NCBI GenBank assembly: GCA_018334555.1
Contig: JAGXLR010000002.1
Span: 1 to 60,472 of the forward strand
Direction: 5' to 3'
DNA length: 60,472 nucleotides
Source: Desulfobacterales bacterium
GTDB lineage: Bacteria > Desulfobacterota > Desulfobacteria > Desulfobacterales > Desulfosalsimonadaceae
Numbering within the stretch: the stretch's first letter is position 1; each line of letters opens with the position of its first letter. The notes below the pieces were generated by a model. The model did not search any database and was not told the origin of the DNA. It was given only the letters and a program-made list of their open reading frames with translations. The position numbers and the translations under genes are program-made. Positions 25,576 through 34,715 of this stretch are shown here, in pieces.

Positions 25576-26589
25576 ATGCGCGAGGCCATGCTTTATGAAC
25601 GCATCAAGGACAAGGATGGCGAGGTCCATTGCTACCTGTGCAGTCATCACTGCCGCATCAAGCCGAACGAATTCGGTACCTGCGGCATGAGACAGAACCT
25701 CGACGGCACGCTGTATACCCATGCATACGGAGAGGTTATCGCCGCCAATGCGGACCCCGTAGAGAAAAAGCCGCTTTACCATTTCCTTCCCGGAAGCCGC
25801 TCATTTTCCCTTGCCACCATGGGATGCAATTTTCAGTGCGAATTCTGCCAGAATTGGCAAATATCTCAAGCCAATAGACGCTCCGGTGACAGAATCCGCG
25901 GGATTGAACTGTCGCCGGAAAAAATCGTCGAAGCGGCAAAGTCAAAAAGCTGCCGGAGCATCGCCTATACCTACACCGAACCGACGGTATTCTTTGAATA
26001 CGCCTATGATACGGCCCGTCTGGCAAAAGCCGAAGGCATTGCCAGCGTATTTATCACCAACGGTTTTATGACGAGAGACGCGTTCGAGACCATCCAGCCG
26101 TATCTGGACGCATGCAATGTGGATTTGAAGGCGTTTGATAAAGATTTCTACAAGAATATCTGCCACGGTCGGCTGCAGCCCGTCCTTGATACCATTCGCA
26201 CCCTGAAAGATCTGGGCATCTGGCTCGAGGTGACCACCCTCATCGTGCCCGGCAGCAACGACTCAGAAAAGGAAATCAAAGGCATCGCCGATTTTCTCGC
26301 CGGCATTGATACGAATATCCCATGGCACATCAGCCGCTTTCATCCAGACTACAAATATAGCGGTTTAGACCCCACTGCGCTGTCCGTGATGAAAACCGCC
26401 TATGAATTGGGGAAAGCCGCCGGCCTGAAGCACATCTACCTGGGCAATGTGCCCGGGGAGTCGGTGGATACCTATTGTCCCGGCTGCAACCGGCTTTTGA
26501 TCAAAAGGGGGGCTGCCGGCGCGTCGGTAGACCTTTCTGAAGATGGCCGCTGCCCGGAATGCGGTGAACCGCTGGCAGGCGTTTTTTAA
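25576..26589 (+). CDS. amrS: AmrS-type radical SAM protein
   Basis: 337 residues, the radical SAM member of the AmmeMemoRadiSam group, related to pyruvate formate-lyase activases. An N-terminal Cys cluster (CYLCSHHC, GTCGMR) precedes the SAM-cluster motif CNFQCEFC near residue 79. A zinc-ribbon-like pair of CxxC motifs (CPGC, CPEC) ends the protein. The partner genes for AMMECR1 and Memo are not nearby. GAGAGG lies upstream of the ATG at 25576. The stop overlaps the stop of the convergent gene by 4 bases. The physiological reaction is unknown. Confidence 0.9.
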   Translation: MREAMLYERIKDKDGEVHCYLCSHHCRIKPNEFGTCGMRQNLDGTLYTHAYGEVIAANADPVEKKPLYHFLPGSRSFSLATMGCNFQCEFCQNWQISQANRRSGDRIRGIELSPEKIVEAAKSKSCRSIAYTYTEPTVFFEYAYDTARLAKAEGIASVFITNGFMTRDAFETIQPYLDACNVDLKAFDKDFYKNICHGRLQPVLDTIRTLKDLGIWLEVTTLIVPGSNDSEKEIKGIADFLAGIDTNIPWHISRFHPDYKYSGLDPTALSVMKTAYELGKAAGLKHIYLGNVPGESVDTYCPGCNRLLIKRGAAGASVDLSEDGRCPECGEPLAGVF

Positions 26590-27938
26590 ATTTCCAGCAG
26601 GTGCGGCATCTGGAATTGCGCCAACCGGGGATGGATAGTCCGGGTCTTGATTTTTGTGATGACGGTTTGCCTTGGGTTTTGATCGATGCCCAGTGCAGCG
26701 ACGTTCTCGAGGAGCCTATCCGCCGCTTTGCGGCATTGAGGATGGCTTTTAACATACCTGCCCCGAAAGATAATCAGGGCGTCCTGGACATGGGGGGTAA
26801 AATCAAAAATTGACGGCGCTCCTCCGCTTTCGTTGGGTTCTATGCCATCGGGGATAAATTTTAACCAGAAATCCGGCCGGCAGTCGAGTTGTTTAAGCAT
26901 GGCCGTCCGAAAATGCGAGGCGCTATGTGCTGCCCCCTCCTTCCCAAGCGCCTCCCGTTCCGCTGTCTCCCATTGCAGAAGCAGCTTGAGCTCTGGCATG
27001 GTCATCTCAGGCCCGAAATTGGCCTTTCCTGCGCCGAAGCGGCGCAGGGCGGCCGCATCATCCGGAGTCATATGGTCTGAATAGTGCTGGGTGAACAGCA
27101 GCCTCAGATTGCCTGAACGGTATTTTTCGGCTATTTTATCAAGTATTTCCACCCGGTGCGGCTGAAAACCGGCCTGAACCAGCTCAAAGGCCTTTGATGA
27201 TTCTTCATAATGCAGTTTCATGTGGGTCCCGGTCTGGGCGACCACAAAATCGATTCTGGCATTTTCCAGGCCTTTTTCCCTGATCCCGTGCTTCAACAGG
27301 AAGAGATATTGATCGAACGCATCCGGCTCGGTAAGCCCGCCCTGCTGTTCTTCGGAGCCGACTTCATAGGCAATGGGGGCGAGATCCAGGCGTTTTCGCT
27401 CCTGCTCGCAAAAATCGATCAGTTCAAGGGTCGTATCCGCTATTACAGATACCGGCAGACGGCCGTCTTCCAGCTCATCGTCCCGTCCGCTGGTCCCGTC
27501 GGCATGCCAGCAGGTAAAGCCGGCCTCTAGATCCCGGGTAATATTTTGCTTCACCCACGCCATCTCTTCGGCCCGGGGCCACTGCTTGCGGGCTTCGACG
27601 ATAAACGGCCCGCCGTGGTCCCGGCCAAAGACGATGGGGCCGTCATAGCCCGCTTTATCGGCCAGCCAATTGACCCGCCGCACAAACTGCGCGGCGGTAA
27701 GGCCGGTATAGCCGCCTTCTGAATTGACCTGGTTCATGGTCACCATGATCACAGGGATGGATTCTGTTTCCTTGCAGCCCTCAAGACAGGCTTTCAGGGC
27801 AAGTGCATCGGAAAAGCAGAAGGCCAAAATGACCGGATTGTTTTTCCCTACGGCCCTGACATGCATGAGACGCTCCACGACGCGAGCCATTGTCACCCGA
27901 GGGCGGGATCGATTATTGGTGTGGCTGTTATCCTTCAT
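26586..27938 (-). CDS. GatZ/KbaZ-like tagatose-bisphosphate aldolase non-catalytic subunit homologue
   Basis: Up to 450 residues resembling the GatZ/KbaZ family, proteins that stabilise class II tagatose-1,6-bisphosphate aldolases. The family signature NQVNSEGGYTGLTAAQFV is at about residues 88-105 and GRDHGGP follows near 125. No aldolase catalytic subunit (GatY/KbaY) or galactitol pathway gene is nearby, so the true role may be different. Start choice is uncertain: the ATG at 27938 lacks a clear ribosome site and an internal ATG at residue 17 (27890), preceded by GGTGA, is equally likely. Confidence 0.72.
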   Translation of the reverse strand: MKDNSHTNNRSRPRVTMARVVERLMHVRAVGKNNPVILAFCFSDALALKACLEGCKETESIPVIMVTMNQVNSEGGYTGLTAAQFVRRVNWLADKAGYDGPIVFGRDHGGPFIVEARKQWPRAEEMAWVKQNITRDLEAGFTCWHADGTSGRDDELEDGRLPVSVIADTTLELIDFCEQERKRLDLAPIAYEVGSEEQQGGLTEPDAFDQYLFLLKHGIREKGLENARIDFVVAQTGTHMKLHYEESSKAFELVQAGFQPHRVEILDKIAEKYRSGNLRLLFTQHYSDHMTPDDAAALRRFGAGKANFGPEMTMPELKLLLQWETAEREALGKEGAAHSASHFRTAMLKQLDCRPDFWLKFIPDGIEPNESGGAPSIFDFTPHVQDALIIFRGRYVKSHPQCRKAADRLLENVAALGIDQNPRQTVITKIKTRTIHPRLAQFQMPHLLEI

Positions 27939-27987
27939 ATAGATTTTTATAATGAATGGTGGCTCCGATCGTCAAGGCGTAACCCAT

Positions 27988-28034
27988 AAAAAAACCGGCA
28001 CTGCCTGCATATAGTCTACAGAAGCGCCGGTTTT
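27988..28034 (-). terminator. Rho-independent terminator after ahcY
   Basis: Arms AAAACCGGC / GCCGGTTTT enclose a loop of about 28 bases; on the minus strand a T-run of seven follows. Can also stop transcription from the other side. Confidence 0.75.
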
Positions 28035-28049
28035 CAAGGGGGATATATA

Positions 28050-29498
28050 TTAATACCGATAATGGTCCGGCTTAAACGGACCGTCTACGGGGACCCCGAG
28101 GTATTCGGCCTGCTTCCCGTTCAGCCGGGTCATCTTTACGCTGAGTCTTGCCAGGTGCAGCCGCGCCACCTCTTCATCGAGTTCCTTGGGCAGCGTGTAA
28201 ACCTGTTTGTCCAGATCCTCGCTTGCCAGTTTAATCTGGGCCAGCGACTGGTTGGTGAAGCTGTTGCTCATGACAAAGCTGGGATGGCCCGTGGCGCAGC
28301 CCAGGTTGACCAGCCGTCCCTCGGCCAGCACGATAATAGATCGGCCGGATTTCAGATGCCACTGGTCCACCTGCGGCTTGATACGGGTCCGCTCACAGTT
28401 GTTCTCCAGGTAGCTCATCTCGATCTCATGGTCAAAATGGCCGATATTGCAGACAATGGCCTCGTTTCTCATCTCCTCCATGTGCTTGCCCGTGATCACA
28501 TCGCAGCAGCCGCTGGCGGTTACAAAGATATCCGCCTTTGGGGCCATCTCCTCCATGGTGGAGACCTCAAAGCCCTCCATGGCCGCCTGCAGCGCACATA
28601 TCGGGTCGATCTCCGTAACAATGGTCCTTGCGCCAAAGCCCCGCATGGACTGGGCGCAGCCCTTACCGACATCTCCATACCCACAGATAACAACGGTTTT
28701 TCCGGCCACCATGGTATCCGTGGCCCGCTTGATCCCGTCGGCCAGGGAGTCCCGACAGCCGTAAATATTGTCAAATTTTGACTTGGTGACTGAATCGTTG
28801 ACGTTCATGGCCGGAAACAGGAGCTCTCCCTTTCTGGCCAGCTGATAGAGCCGGTTAACCCCCGTGGTGGTCTCCTCGGAAACGCCGCGGATTTTATCCG
28901 CCACCTGATGCCAGTGCCGGGGGTCGCGCTGATACGATGCCTTTAACCGGTTGATGACACACTGATACTCATAGACGTCATACGTCTTTTCCAGCAGGGA
29001 AGGATCCGCCTCCGCCTTGACCCCTTCATGGACGAAAAGCGTGGCATCGCCGCCGTCATCAACAATCATGTCGGGGCCGCTGCCGTCGGGCCATGTCAGG
29101 GCCTGCTCCGTACACCACCAGTAATCCTCGAGCGCCTCGCCTTTCCAGGCAAAAACTGCGGCGGTTCCGGCCTTGGCGACAGCCGCGGCCGCCTGATCCT
29201 GGGTGGAAAAAATGTTGCAGGAGGCCCAACGGATATCCGCGCCAAGCTGATGCAGCGTCTCGATCAGCATAGCGGTCTGGACGGTCATGTGAAGGCTTCC
29301 GGTAATCTTCATGCCTTTAAGCGGCTTATCCTTGCCGTATTTTTCCCGGACCGCCATCAGGCCCGGCATTTCGTTTTCTGAAAGCTCCATTTCCTTGAAA
29401 CCGTCACCGGCCAGCGAAATATCGGCTACCTGATACGGCAGTGAAAGATCGAGCTCCGGCACGATCGCCTTGTTGTTTGCTTTTGCTTCCATTAGCAT
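28050..29498 (-). CDS. ahcY: Adenosylhomocysteinase, bacterial/eukaryotic long form
   Basis: 482-residue NAD-dependent S-adenosylhomocysteine hydrolase, splitting SAH to adenosine and homocysteine. The NAD-binding GYGDVGKG motif lies near residue 240 and the hallmark C-terminus KPDHYRY is intact. The insertion typical of the long form is present (around 130-190). It follows the ArsR-methyltransferase gene by 55 bases on the same strand with a hairpin between them, forming a SAH-sensing and recycling operon. A second SAH hydrolase of the short, archaeal-like type is encoded at 51006. Confidence 0.96.
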   Translation of the reverse strand: MLMEAKANNKAIVPELDLSLPYQVADISLAGDGFKEMELSENEMPGLMAVREKYGKDKPLKGMKITGSLHMTVQTAMLIETLHQLGADIRWASCNIFSTQDQAAAAVAKAGTAAVFAWKGEALEDYWWCTEQALTWPDGSGPDMIVDDGGDATLFVHEGVKAEADPSLLEKTYDVYEYQCVINRLKASYQRDPRHWHQVADKIRGVSEETTTGVNRLYQLARKGELLFPAMNVNDSVTKSKFDNIYGCRDSLADGIKRATDTMVAGKTVVICGYGDVGKGCAQSMRGFGARTIVTEIDPICALQAAMEGFEVSTMEEMAPKADIFVTASGCCDVITGKHMEEMRNEAIVCNIGHFDHEIEMSYLENNCERTRIKPQVDQWHLKSGRSIIVLAEGRLVNLGCATGHPSFVMSNSFTNQSLAQIKLASEDLDKQVYTLPKELDEEVARLHLARLSVKMTRLNGKQAEYLGVPVDGPFKPDHYRY

Positions 29499-29527
29499 GG
29501 TTAATATTATCCTTTCTTTGGGTTTAG

Positions 29528-29549
29528 GCCGATCCGTCTGCGGATCGGC
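29528..29549 (-). other. Intercistronic hairpin between sahR-like gene and ahcY
   Basis: Perfect 9-bp stem GCCGATCCG / CGGATCGGC with a 4-base loop just after the upstream stop codon, without a T-run. It may act as an RNA stability or partial-termination element. Confidence 0.6.
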
Positions 29550-29553
29550 ATTT

Positions 29554-30477
29554 TCACTTATTTACGTTTTTGATTGCGTGATAGATATGGAGCGACAGTG
29601 CCTTTTCCAGTGGATAACTATCCACCGTTTGCAGCTCGAATCCATTCGGTGTCAGCCAGTCTTCCACCTCCCGCCTTGAAAAACCGAGCCAGCGGGCGCC
29701 GTATTTTTCAAAAAGCTCAGAATTTTCATGCTTTCCGAAATCAGCGATGACAAAAAGTCCGCCCGGCTTTAGGATGCGACTGACTTCCGCAATAGCGGCC
29801 GCCGGTTTGGCCATGTACTGAAGCACCAGCGAAATCACCACAAAATCCGCTTCGCCGTCGCTCAGTGGTAGATGCTCGATTTCACCGAGCCGGATTTCAA
29901 AGTTACCGCCGGCATTCTGGAACTGCTTTCGGGCCTCTTCGAGCATTCTGGGCGAACTGTCCACCCCGATTACCTTTTCCGCATGCCGATTCATGGGCTC
30001 CAGCAAATCACCCGTCCCGCAGCCCAGGTCCACCCCGACCCGATGGGTCCCCGTATTTTTGAAAATCGCCCGGTTCAGATCAAAATCGCCCAGGATCTCG
30101 CCCTTGAAAAGGTCCCATCGGGGGGCGATATGATCAAAAAATCGCAGCGTACTCAGCCTTCGTTCTTCAATAATTCGATCCGCTTCTCTGATGTCGTCCT
30201 CATAGGCCGGGTCCGCCTCGAACAAGTATCGGACCGCATCAATAAACCGTCTCCCCGGTCCGCTTCGCGCGATGTAATAAAAACCCCAGACCCCTTCCCT
30301 CAAATTCTCAACCAGTCCGGCCGCCGCCAGAATCTTCAAATGACGTGAAATCCTGGACTGCCCCATTCCAAGGACGGCAACCAGCTCACCCACCTTCAGC
30401 TCGTGGCGGAGCAGGATATTGAGCAGACGGATACGGGTTTCATCCGAAAGCGCTTTAAAGTATTTGAGGTGATCCAT
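29554..30477 (-). CDS. ArsR-family regulator fused to SAM-dependent methyltransferase (SahR-like)
   Basis: 307 residues. Residues 1-85 are an ArsR winged helix ([25 protein letters not shown]). Residues about 130-300 are a class I methyltransferase with motif [10 protein letters not shown] and [14 protein letters not shown]. This fused architecture and the ahcY neighbour match SahR, the S-adenosylhomocysteine-responsive regulator of methionine-cycle genes described in proteobacteria (family knowledge). The methyltransferase part may serve as the SAH sensor. A good sigma-70 promoter and a small palindrome lie upstream. Sensing of SAH is inferred, not shown. Confidence 0.85.
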   Translation of the reverse strand: MDHLKYFKALSDETRIRLLNILLRHELKVGELVAVLGMGQSRISRHLKILAAAGLVENLREGVWGFYYIARSGPGRRFIDAVRYLFEADPAYEDDIREADRIIEERRLSTLRFFDHIAPRWDLFKGEILGDFDLNRAIFKNTGTHRVGVDLGCGTGDLLEPMNRHAEKVIGVDSSPRMLEEARKQFQNAGGNFEIRLGEIEHLPLSDGEADFVVISLVLQYMAKPAAAIAEVSRILKPGGLFVIADFGKHENSELFEKYGARWLGFSRREVEDWLTPNGFELQTVDSYPLEKALSLHIYHAIKNVNK

Positions 30478-30511
30478 TTTTTAGTTGGCTTCAATCTATT
30501 TTGTTATAAAG

Positions 30512-30527
30512 ATCAATTTATGTTGAT
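30512..30527 (-). promoter_or_regulatory. Candidate operator ATCAA-N6-TTGAT
   Basis: Inverted repeat lying between the -10 box and the start codon of the ArsR-methyltransferase gene, a position suited for autorepression. Confidence 0.45.
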
Positions 30528-30534
30528 AAATTAA

Positions 30535-30566
30535 TTTAATTATATAGATAAACTTATATTTGTCAA
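30535..30566 (-). promoter_or_regulatory. Sigma-70 promoter of the sahR-like/ahcY operon
   Basis: On the minus strand, TTGACA is followed after 16 bases by TATAAT, both consensus. The start codon is about 60 bases downstream. Confidence 0.75.
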
Positions 30567-30593
30567 GAAAAAAAATCGGTGGGCGCCAATAAT

Positions 30594-30745
30594 GACAATC
30601 TCGTAAAAAGTCGATTTTAGATGGCAAAGTAAAAAGTTCAAGATCAAGGCGACGCAAATCCCGAGGAATGCAGCGTACATAGGCGTACGTGAAATTCCGA
30701 GGGACGGAAGCGCAACGCAGATATTGGACTTTTTACGAAGCCATC
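30594..30745 (-). mobile_element. Family 1 TIR element with target duplication AATAAT
   Basis: About 152 bases in inverted orientation, from GACAATCTCGTAAAAAGTC to GACTTTTTACGAAGCCATC. AATAAT flanks both sides. Coordinates may be off by one base at the left end. It fills much of the gap between the SahR-like gene and the alpha/beta hydrolase. Confidence 0.85.
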
Positions 30746-30802
30746 AATAATGTCTTTTACAGGAAGGGATGCAATGGATTTATCGGTATGGCCGGGCATC
30801 CA

Positions 30803-31660
30803 TCAAGGGCCGGCACCGTAGTACCGTCTTTTTGACTGCCGAATGAAGGCCAATATATCTGATGTCAACCGATCCGGCGCCTCAATTGCCGTCATATGGC
30901 CGATACCTTCATATCGAATGAGTTTCGCATCATTGATGTGATCGGCCATCATCTGGCTGGAATGAATGAACATTTCGTCTTTTTCCCCATAGATAATCAG
31001 CGTGGGGCAGCTAATATTCGCAAGCCCCTCTTTACAGGGATCAGGATCCGTATAAAAGCTGCGGACAAACTTGGCAATCTCCTGCCGGTTGTTCTGTCTG
31101 GCCATCTCAAAGGCCATCTGCATCATCTCATCGGACTGCCCGGATTCCACGATTCCCCTAAAAAACGGGCCGGGTTTGGATTTTAACCCCTCAAATATCT
31201 CCTGCCATGAATAGTTTTCAAATGACCTCGCAAAGGCCTCGTTCAGCTTGCGAATACTGTCCGGATCCCCTTGAAAAGGGGAGGTGGCCGAGCCGCTGTC
31301 GGTTAGAATCAGAGAGGCGAACCGGCTGTCGTCCTTCATGGCCTGACGAACAGCGGCGAATCCGCCGGTTGAGTGGGTTAGAAGGTGAAACCGGTCAAAG
31401 CCCAGTTTGTCGGCAAGGGCAAGGATGTCGGCGGCCACCGTTTCCTCGTCGTAGCCGGGGGACTCGCCATTGACCCTGGTATTTCCATGGCCCCGCATAT
31501 CCATGGAAACCACATGAAACTCATCGGCCAGCCGATCGGTTACCCCGGGCAGACGCCAATATGCGGTATTTTCAATCAGTCCGTGGACCGCAATGACCGG
31601 GAAACCACTACCCTGCTCAAGGAAATAGATTTTGGCATTTCCTCTTTTAAAATAGGGCAT
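30803..31660 (-). CDS. Alpha/beta hydrolase
   Basis: 285-residue alpha/beta-hydrolase fold enzyme. The oxyanion HGL segment is near residue 26, the nucleophile Ser97 sits in THSTGG, an acid is in YGEKDEM and a final His is in GIGHMTA. No signal peptide, so probably cytoplasmic. Strong ribosome site (AGGGGGA) before the ATG at 31660. The substrate is not predictable; the neighbours (yciH on the same strand about 85 bases upstream) do not specify a pathway. Confidence 0.88.
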   Translation of the reverse strand: MPYFKRGNAKIYFLEQGSGFPVIAVHGLIENTAYWRLPGVTDRLADEFHVVSMDMRGHGNTRVNGESPGYDEETVAADILALADKLGFDRFHLLTHSTGGFAAVRQAMKDDSRFASLILTDSGSATSPFQGDPDSIRKLNEAFARSFENYSWQEIFEGLKSKPGPFFRGIVESGQSDEMMQMAFEMARQNNRQEIAKFVRSFYTDPDPCKEGLANISCPTLIIYGEKDEMFIHSSQMMADHINDAKLIRYEGIGHMTAIEAPDRLTSDILAFIRQSKRRYYGAGP

Positions 31661-31744
31661 AACTCCCCCTTATAAAAAATGATATAAGTTGAGGCCTTCC
31701 ACGACCCGATGCCAGAAATAGGTGGATGCCGTCATTGGCTGAGT

Positions 31745-32110
31745 TCAACCGCCTGTGCGCTTGACGCTAAAGCCCGCCCCCTCGAGTTCTTCAACAACCA
31801 ACGCCCGATGGTCGCCCTGGATCTCAATGATTCCGTTTTTGACGGTACCGCCGCTGCCACATTTTGATTTTAGTCGTTTACCCATTTGCCTGAGGGCATC
31901 GGCGTCAAGGCAGAGCCCGGAAACCACCGTCACGGCCTTTCCCTTCCGACCCTTGGTCTCCCGCCGGACTCTGACAAAGCCGTCGCCTGCGGAGGCGGCG
32001 TTTTCCTTACGGCAGATGCATTTTTTAAGCGGCCTTCCGCATTTCGGGCACATGCGGCCGCCTTCGGAAGTATAGACAAGGCGAGTGTTGGAATCAGCGC
32101 TTCGGCTCAT
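31745..32110 (-). CDS. yciH: YciH/SUI1 family translation initiation factor homologue
   Basis: 121 residues: an N-terminal zinc knuckle (CPKCGRPLKKCIC, about 21-33) followed by a SUI1/eIF1 domain (KAVTVVSGL, KSKCGSGGTVKNG, IQGDHR). Bacterial YciH proteins can affect start-codon selection at the ribosome. The ATG at 32110 has AGGGTG upstream. A perfect palindrome sits 25 bases before the start and may be an operator. Confidence 0.9.
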   Translation of the reverse strand: MSRSADSNTRLVYTSEGGRMCPKCGRPLKKCICRKENAASAGDGFVRVRRETKGRKGKAVTVVSGLCLDADALRQMGKRLKSKCGSGGTVKNGIIEIQGDHRALVVEELEGAGFSVKRTGG

Positions 32111-32134
32111 CGATATACACCCTAAATCGTCTCA

Positions 32135-32148
32135 TTTGTATACAAATA
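32135..32148 (-). promoter_or_regulatory. 14-bp palindrome upstream of yciH
   Basis: ATTTGTATACAAAT is a perfect palindrome 25 bases before the yciH start; its binding protein is unknown. Confidence 0.45.
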
Positions 32149-32396
32149 AACTCCTCATGCCTATTTAATTTAATCTAATCAGATTTGGGGGCTTTTCCAC
32201 CCAGGCGGCATAATATCTTTACCCTGTTTTCCCACGGATTGGTTTGGAGCGGTTTTTCCGAAAGCCCTTTAAAACAAAGCCTGTTTCGTGTCCGTGCATG
32301 AATAGGATAATTTGTTCAGGTTAAAGAAAGGCGAAAATTCCATGACGCCAACCGCCTTGATCTTATGCCGGATTGAAATAATAAATAAGAATTTCT

Positions 32397-32410
32397 TTGA
32401 CTTAAATCAA
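32397..32410 (+). promoter_or_regulatory. FNR-like box upstream of the Crp/Fnr gene
   Basis: TTGACTTAAATCAA differs by one base from the FNR/DNR consensus TTGAT-N4-ATCAA and lies 32 bases before the regulator's longest start (68 before the internal one), suggesting autoregulation. Confidence 0.55.
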
Positions 32411-32441
32411 AAAATGGGGGAACTTTAAATTTGGGAAAAAA

Positions 32442-33164
32442 TTGACTGAAACATCCGATAGGTCTAAACGGCGAAAAATGAATAAAACCATCGCATCCCA
32501 ATCCATTCTCTTCAAGGAACTGCCGGCCCATCACCTGGAGGCAGTGCTGGCCATTGCCGTGGAAAAACCGCTGGAAAAAGGGGCGCTGATATTTTCGGAG
32601 GGGGAGCCGGGTAACGGCTTCTACATCGTTGTTGAAGGCCAGGTCAAAATCTATAAGCTATCCCTTGAGGGAAAGGAGCAGATCCTCCATATTTTCGGCC
32701 CGGGGGAGCCGTTTGGCGAAGTGCCCGTGTTTTCCGGGGACGTATTTCCGGCCTCGGCTGAGGCCGTAAAAAAAAGCCGTGTGCTGTTTTTCCCGCGAAG
32801 GCGTTTTATCGAGCTTATCAGCGCCGATCCCACCCTGGCATTAAACATGCTGGCGGTCCTCTCAAGGCGGCTCAGAGACTTTACCGTCCAGATCGAGGAC
32901 CTTTCCCTCAAGGAGGTGCCGGCACGACTGGCCGGCTATTTGGTTCTGCTGTCCAAAGAGCAGCAGAACCCATCCGAGGTGTGCCTTCATATATCCAAGG
33001 GCCACCTGGCCAGTTTTCTGGGCACCATTCCCGAGACCCTGTCCCGGATTCTGAAAAAAATGAGTGAAAAGGACCTGATCCGGGTCAACGGCAAAAAAAT
33101 TCGGCTCCTTGACTATGAAGGGCTTAGAATGCTTGCGGAATCCGGCCGGCCTGGACAGGAATAA
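32442..33164 (+). CDS. Crp/Fnr-family transcriptional regulator
   Basis: 240 residues: a cyclic-nucleotide-binding-type beta roll (about 25-140, with GEPGNGFYIVVEGQVKIY and GEPFGEVPVFSG) and a C-terminal winged helix (SKGHLASFLGTIPETLSRIL recognition region). No N-terminal cysteine cluster, so not a classical iron-sulfur FNR. The nearest functional analogues in sulfate reducers are HcpR-type regulators, but I cannot assign that name. The start may be ATG 32442 or the ATG at residue 13 (32478). Self-control via the upstream FNR-like site is plausible. Confidence 0.9.
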   Translation: MTETSDRSKRRKMNKTIASQSILFKELPAHHLEAVLAIAVEKPLEKGALIFSEGEPGNGFYIVVEGQVKIYKLSLEGKEQILHIFGPGEPFGEVPVFSGDVFPASAEAVKKSRVLFFPRRRFIELISADPTLALNMLAVLSRRLRDFTVQIEDLSLKEVPARLAGYLVLLSKEQQNPSEVCLHISKGHLASFLGTIPETLSRILKKMSEKDLIRVNGKKIRLLDYEGLRMLAESGRPGQE

Positions 33165-33359
33165 AAAGAATACCCGCCGGCTCGGCCAAAGCCTCAGCGG
33201 CTACGCCCGGAAAAGGCGCCACATCCCCGCCCACGCGGAATCCCGGATGATCTTTCTGCTTTTTATGAAAAAAAGGCGATATCTTGCCCTCCGATGACAA
33301 AATTATCGGTTTTATATGTGCGACTGTTCGCTTCTCCCGGAAGCCTATGAGCCTATCGC

Positions 33360-33563
33360 TCAGCCGCTGGGCGAACAGGAGGGGGATTTAAATCCGCCGC
33401 TGCCCGTGGGTATGCCGTGCGGCCGGATCCCGCAGGCCGAAAGCATTTTCTTTACCCTCTCAGACTCGCATTTCGGGCATTTCGGCGGCTTTTTATCCGA
33501 AGCCAATACCAACTCTTCAAACTGATGGTTGCATTCTTCACAAACAAACTCATAAATGGGCAT
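33360..33563 (-). CDS. FmdB-type zinc-ribbon protein
   Basis: 67 residues forming a single FmdB/CxxC zinc ribbon: MPIYEFVCEECNHQFE followed by CPKCES, then a low-complexity Gly/Ser/Pro tail. Such proteins are common next to metabolic genes and are thought to be regulators or metal-binding chaperones, but no target is known. The ATG at 33563 follows AAGGAGC at good distance. Confidence 0.88.
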   Translation of the reverse strand: MPIYEFVCEECNHQFEELVLASDKKPPKCPKCESERVKKMLSACGIRPHGIPTGSGGFKSPSCSPSG

Positions 33564-33694
33564 AATCCGCTCCTTGCCTCAAAAAGGGGGTTTTTTTACA
33601 AAATAAATTAAATTCTTTTCATGAAAAGTCAAGGCCGGATCGTGATAACCGCCTCCTTGAATCCGAAGCACGCGCTGTTATATTAGTTTTAACG

Positions 33695-34276
33695 ATGAAT
33701 AATAGCTATCACGATAGACCCAATCTTCAAGTCATTAACGGCGGTTTATATCGAACCGCCTTTTACGGGCCGGTCCGGATTGTGGCGGCGCCGCCCGAAT
33801 CTCCGCCCTTTGCCGTGGAAGCGATGGCCTATGAGGAGGACACGTTTCTGATCATGAGCGCAGATCCGGATGAAGTGCCGACAGAAGTCCACCCCATTCG
33901 GATGATGCGGGAACTTGAGCACTTTGAGCCCCAAAAGATAGGCAGCGTCGTCGTCAAAAAAGGCACGCCCCTCCGACTGCTTGCCGTCGTGCACGACGTT
34001 AATCAGGAACCGACGTGCAGGGAAAAATGGGTTGAAAAAGCCCTTTACAGCGTTTTCCAGGAGGTTGAACGCCGGGGCATTCAATCCTTGGGGATGCCTT
34101 TGCTGGCCACCCGCCACGGCCGGCTGCCCAGAAGACGGCTTGCCCGCCTGCTTGGCCGGGTACTGGCGGAAACCGAATTGAAGAGCCTCAAAAAACTCTG
34201 GATCACAGCCCCCGTCCCGGATAATTGTGATTTTTTTGCCGCCTTAAAAGCGAACCTTCCTGCAGAGGAAGCCTGA
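33695..34276 (+). CDS. Uncharacterised protein with macro-domain-like C-terminal half
   Basis: 193 residues, no signal peptide or membrane segment. The C-terminal half has a beta-strand LRLLAVVHDV, an amphipathic helix WVEKALYSVFQEVERRG, then LGMPLLATRHGRLPRRRL, an order reminiscent of macro-domain proteins in which a glycine-rich loop follows the 'P-L-L-x-T' strand. The N-terminal half is not recognisable. No ADP-ribose chemistry can be claimed. It stands alone, with a weak ribosome site. Confidence 0.55.
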   Translation: MNNSYHDRPNLQVINGGLYRTAFYGPVRIVAAPPESPPFAVEAMAYEEDTFLIMSADPDEVPTEVHPIRMMRELEHFEPQKIGSVVVKKGTPLRLLAVVHDVNQEPTCREKWVEKALYSVFQEVERRGIQSLGMPLLATRHGRLPRRRLARLLGRVLAETELKSLKKLWITAPVPDNCDFFAALKANLPAEEA

Positions 34277-34437
34277 CGGTCTTGAAAAAAAGCGCCCGAC
34301 GCTGACGCGGCGGTATTTTTGCAGAAAGTAACCCTAAAAAAAGTGTCCATATGGCCATTTCAAGCGCCGGCGGGGATCCATAGTTCTGTCTTGACATCCG
34401 AACGGGGGCGTGTTAATTGCTATTCGTTGATTGACGT
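34277..34437. repeat. Decayed dispersed-repeat fragment
   Basis: Contains the GCGGTATTTTTGCAGAAAGT block and a diverged CATTTCAAGCG core of the dispersed repeat, ending shortly before the tRNA gene. The tRNA promoter must lie here (a TTGACATCC sequence at about 34391 is a candidate -35). Confidence 0.55.
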
Positions 34438-34514
<77 letters not shown>

Positions 34515-34527
34515 GTTAATTCAAAGG

Positions 34528-34556
34528 GTTATGGATTTTCCATGGCTCTTTTTTTA
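34528..34556 (+). terminator. Terminator of the tRNA gene
   Basis: Short stem ATGGA / TCCAT followed closely by a run of seven T. Confidence 0.5.
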
Positions 34557-34715
34557 TGCAGTTTTTCCATGGGGGGCCATATAGGGGGCCATATTTTTAT
34601 TGCTTAATCTCAAAAAAAACCGAGTGGCAATCCCACCCGGTCTTTTCAATTTCAACTCGCAGCATTGATCCCGGCCTACCCTCCTGTTTCAGTTACCGGC
34701 ACAGCTACCACTCCA

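Larger units (their letters stand above)
32111..32441. other. Divergent regulatory region between yciH and the Crp/Fnr gene
   Basis: Holds two palindromic sites described separately (32135-32148 and 32397-32410). No gene seen in between. Confidence 0.5.
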
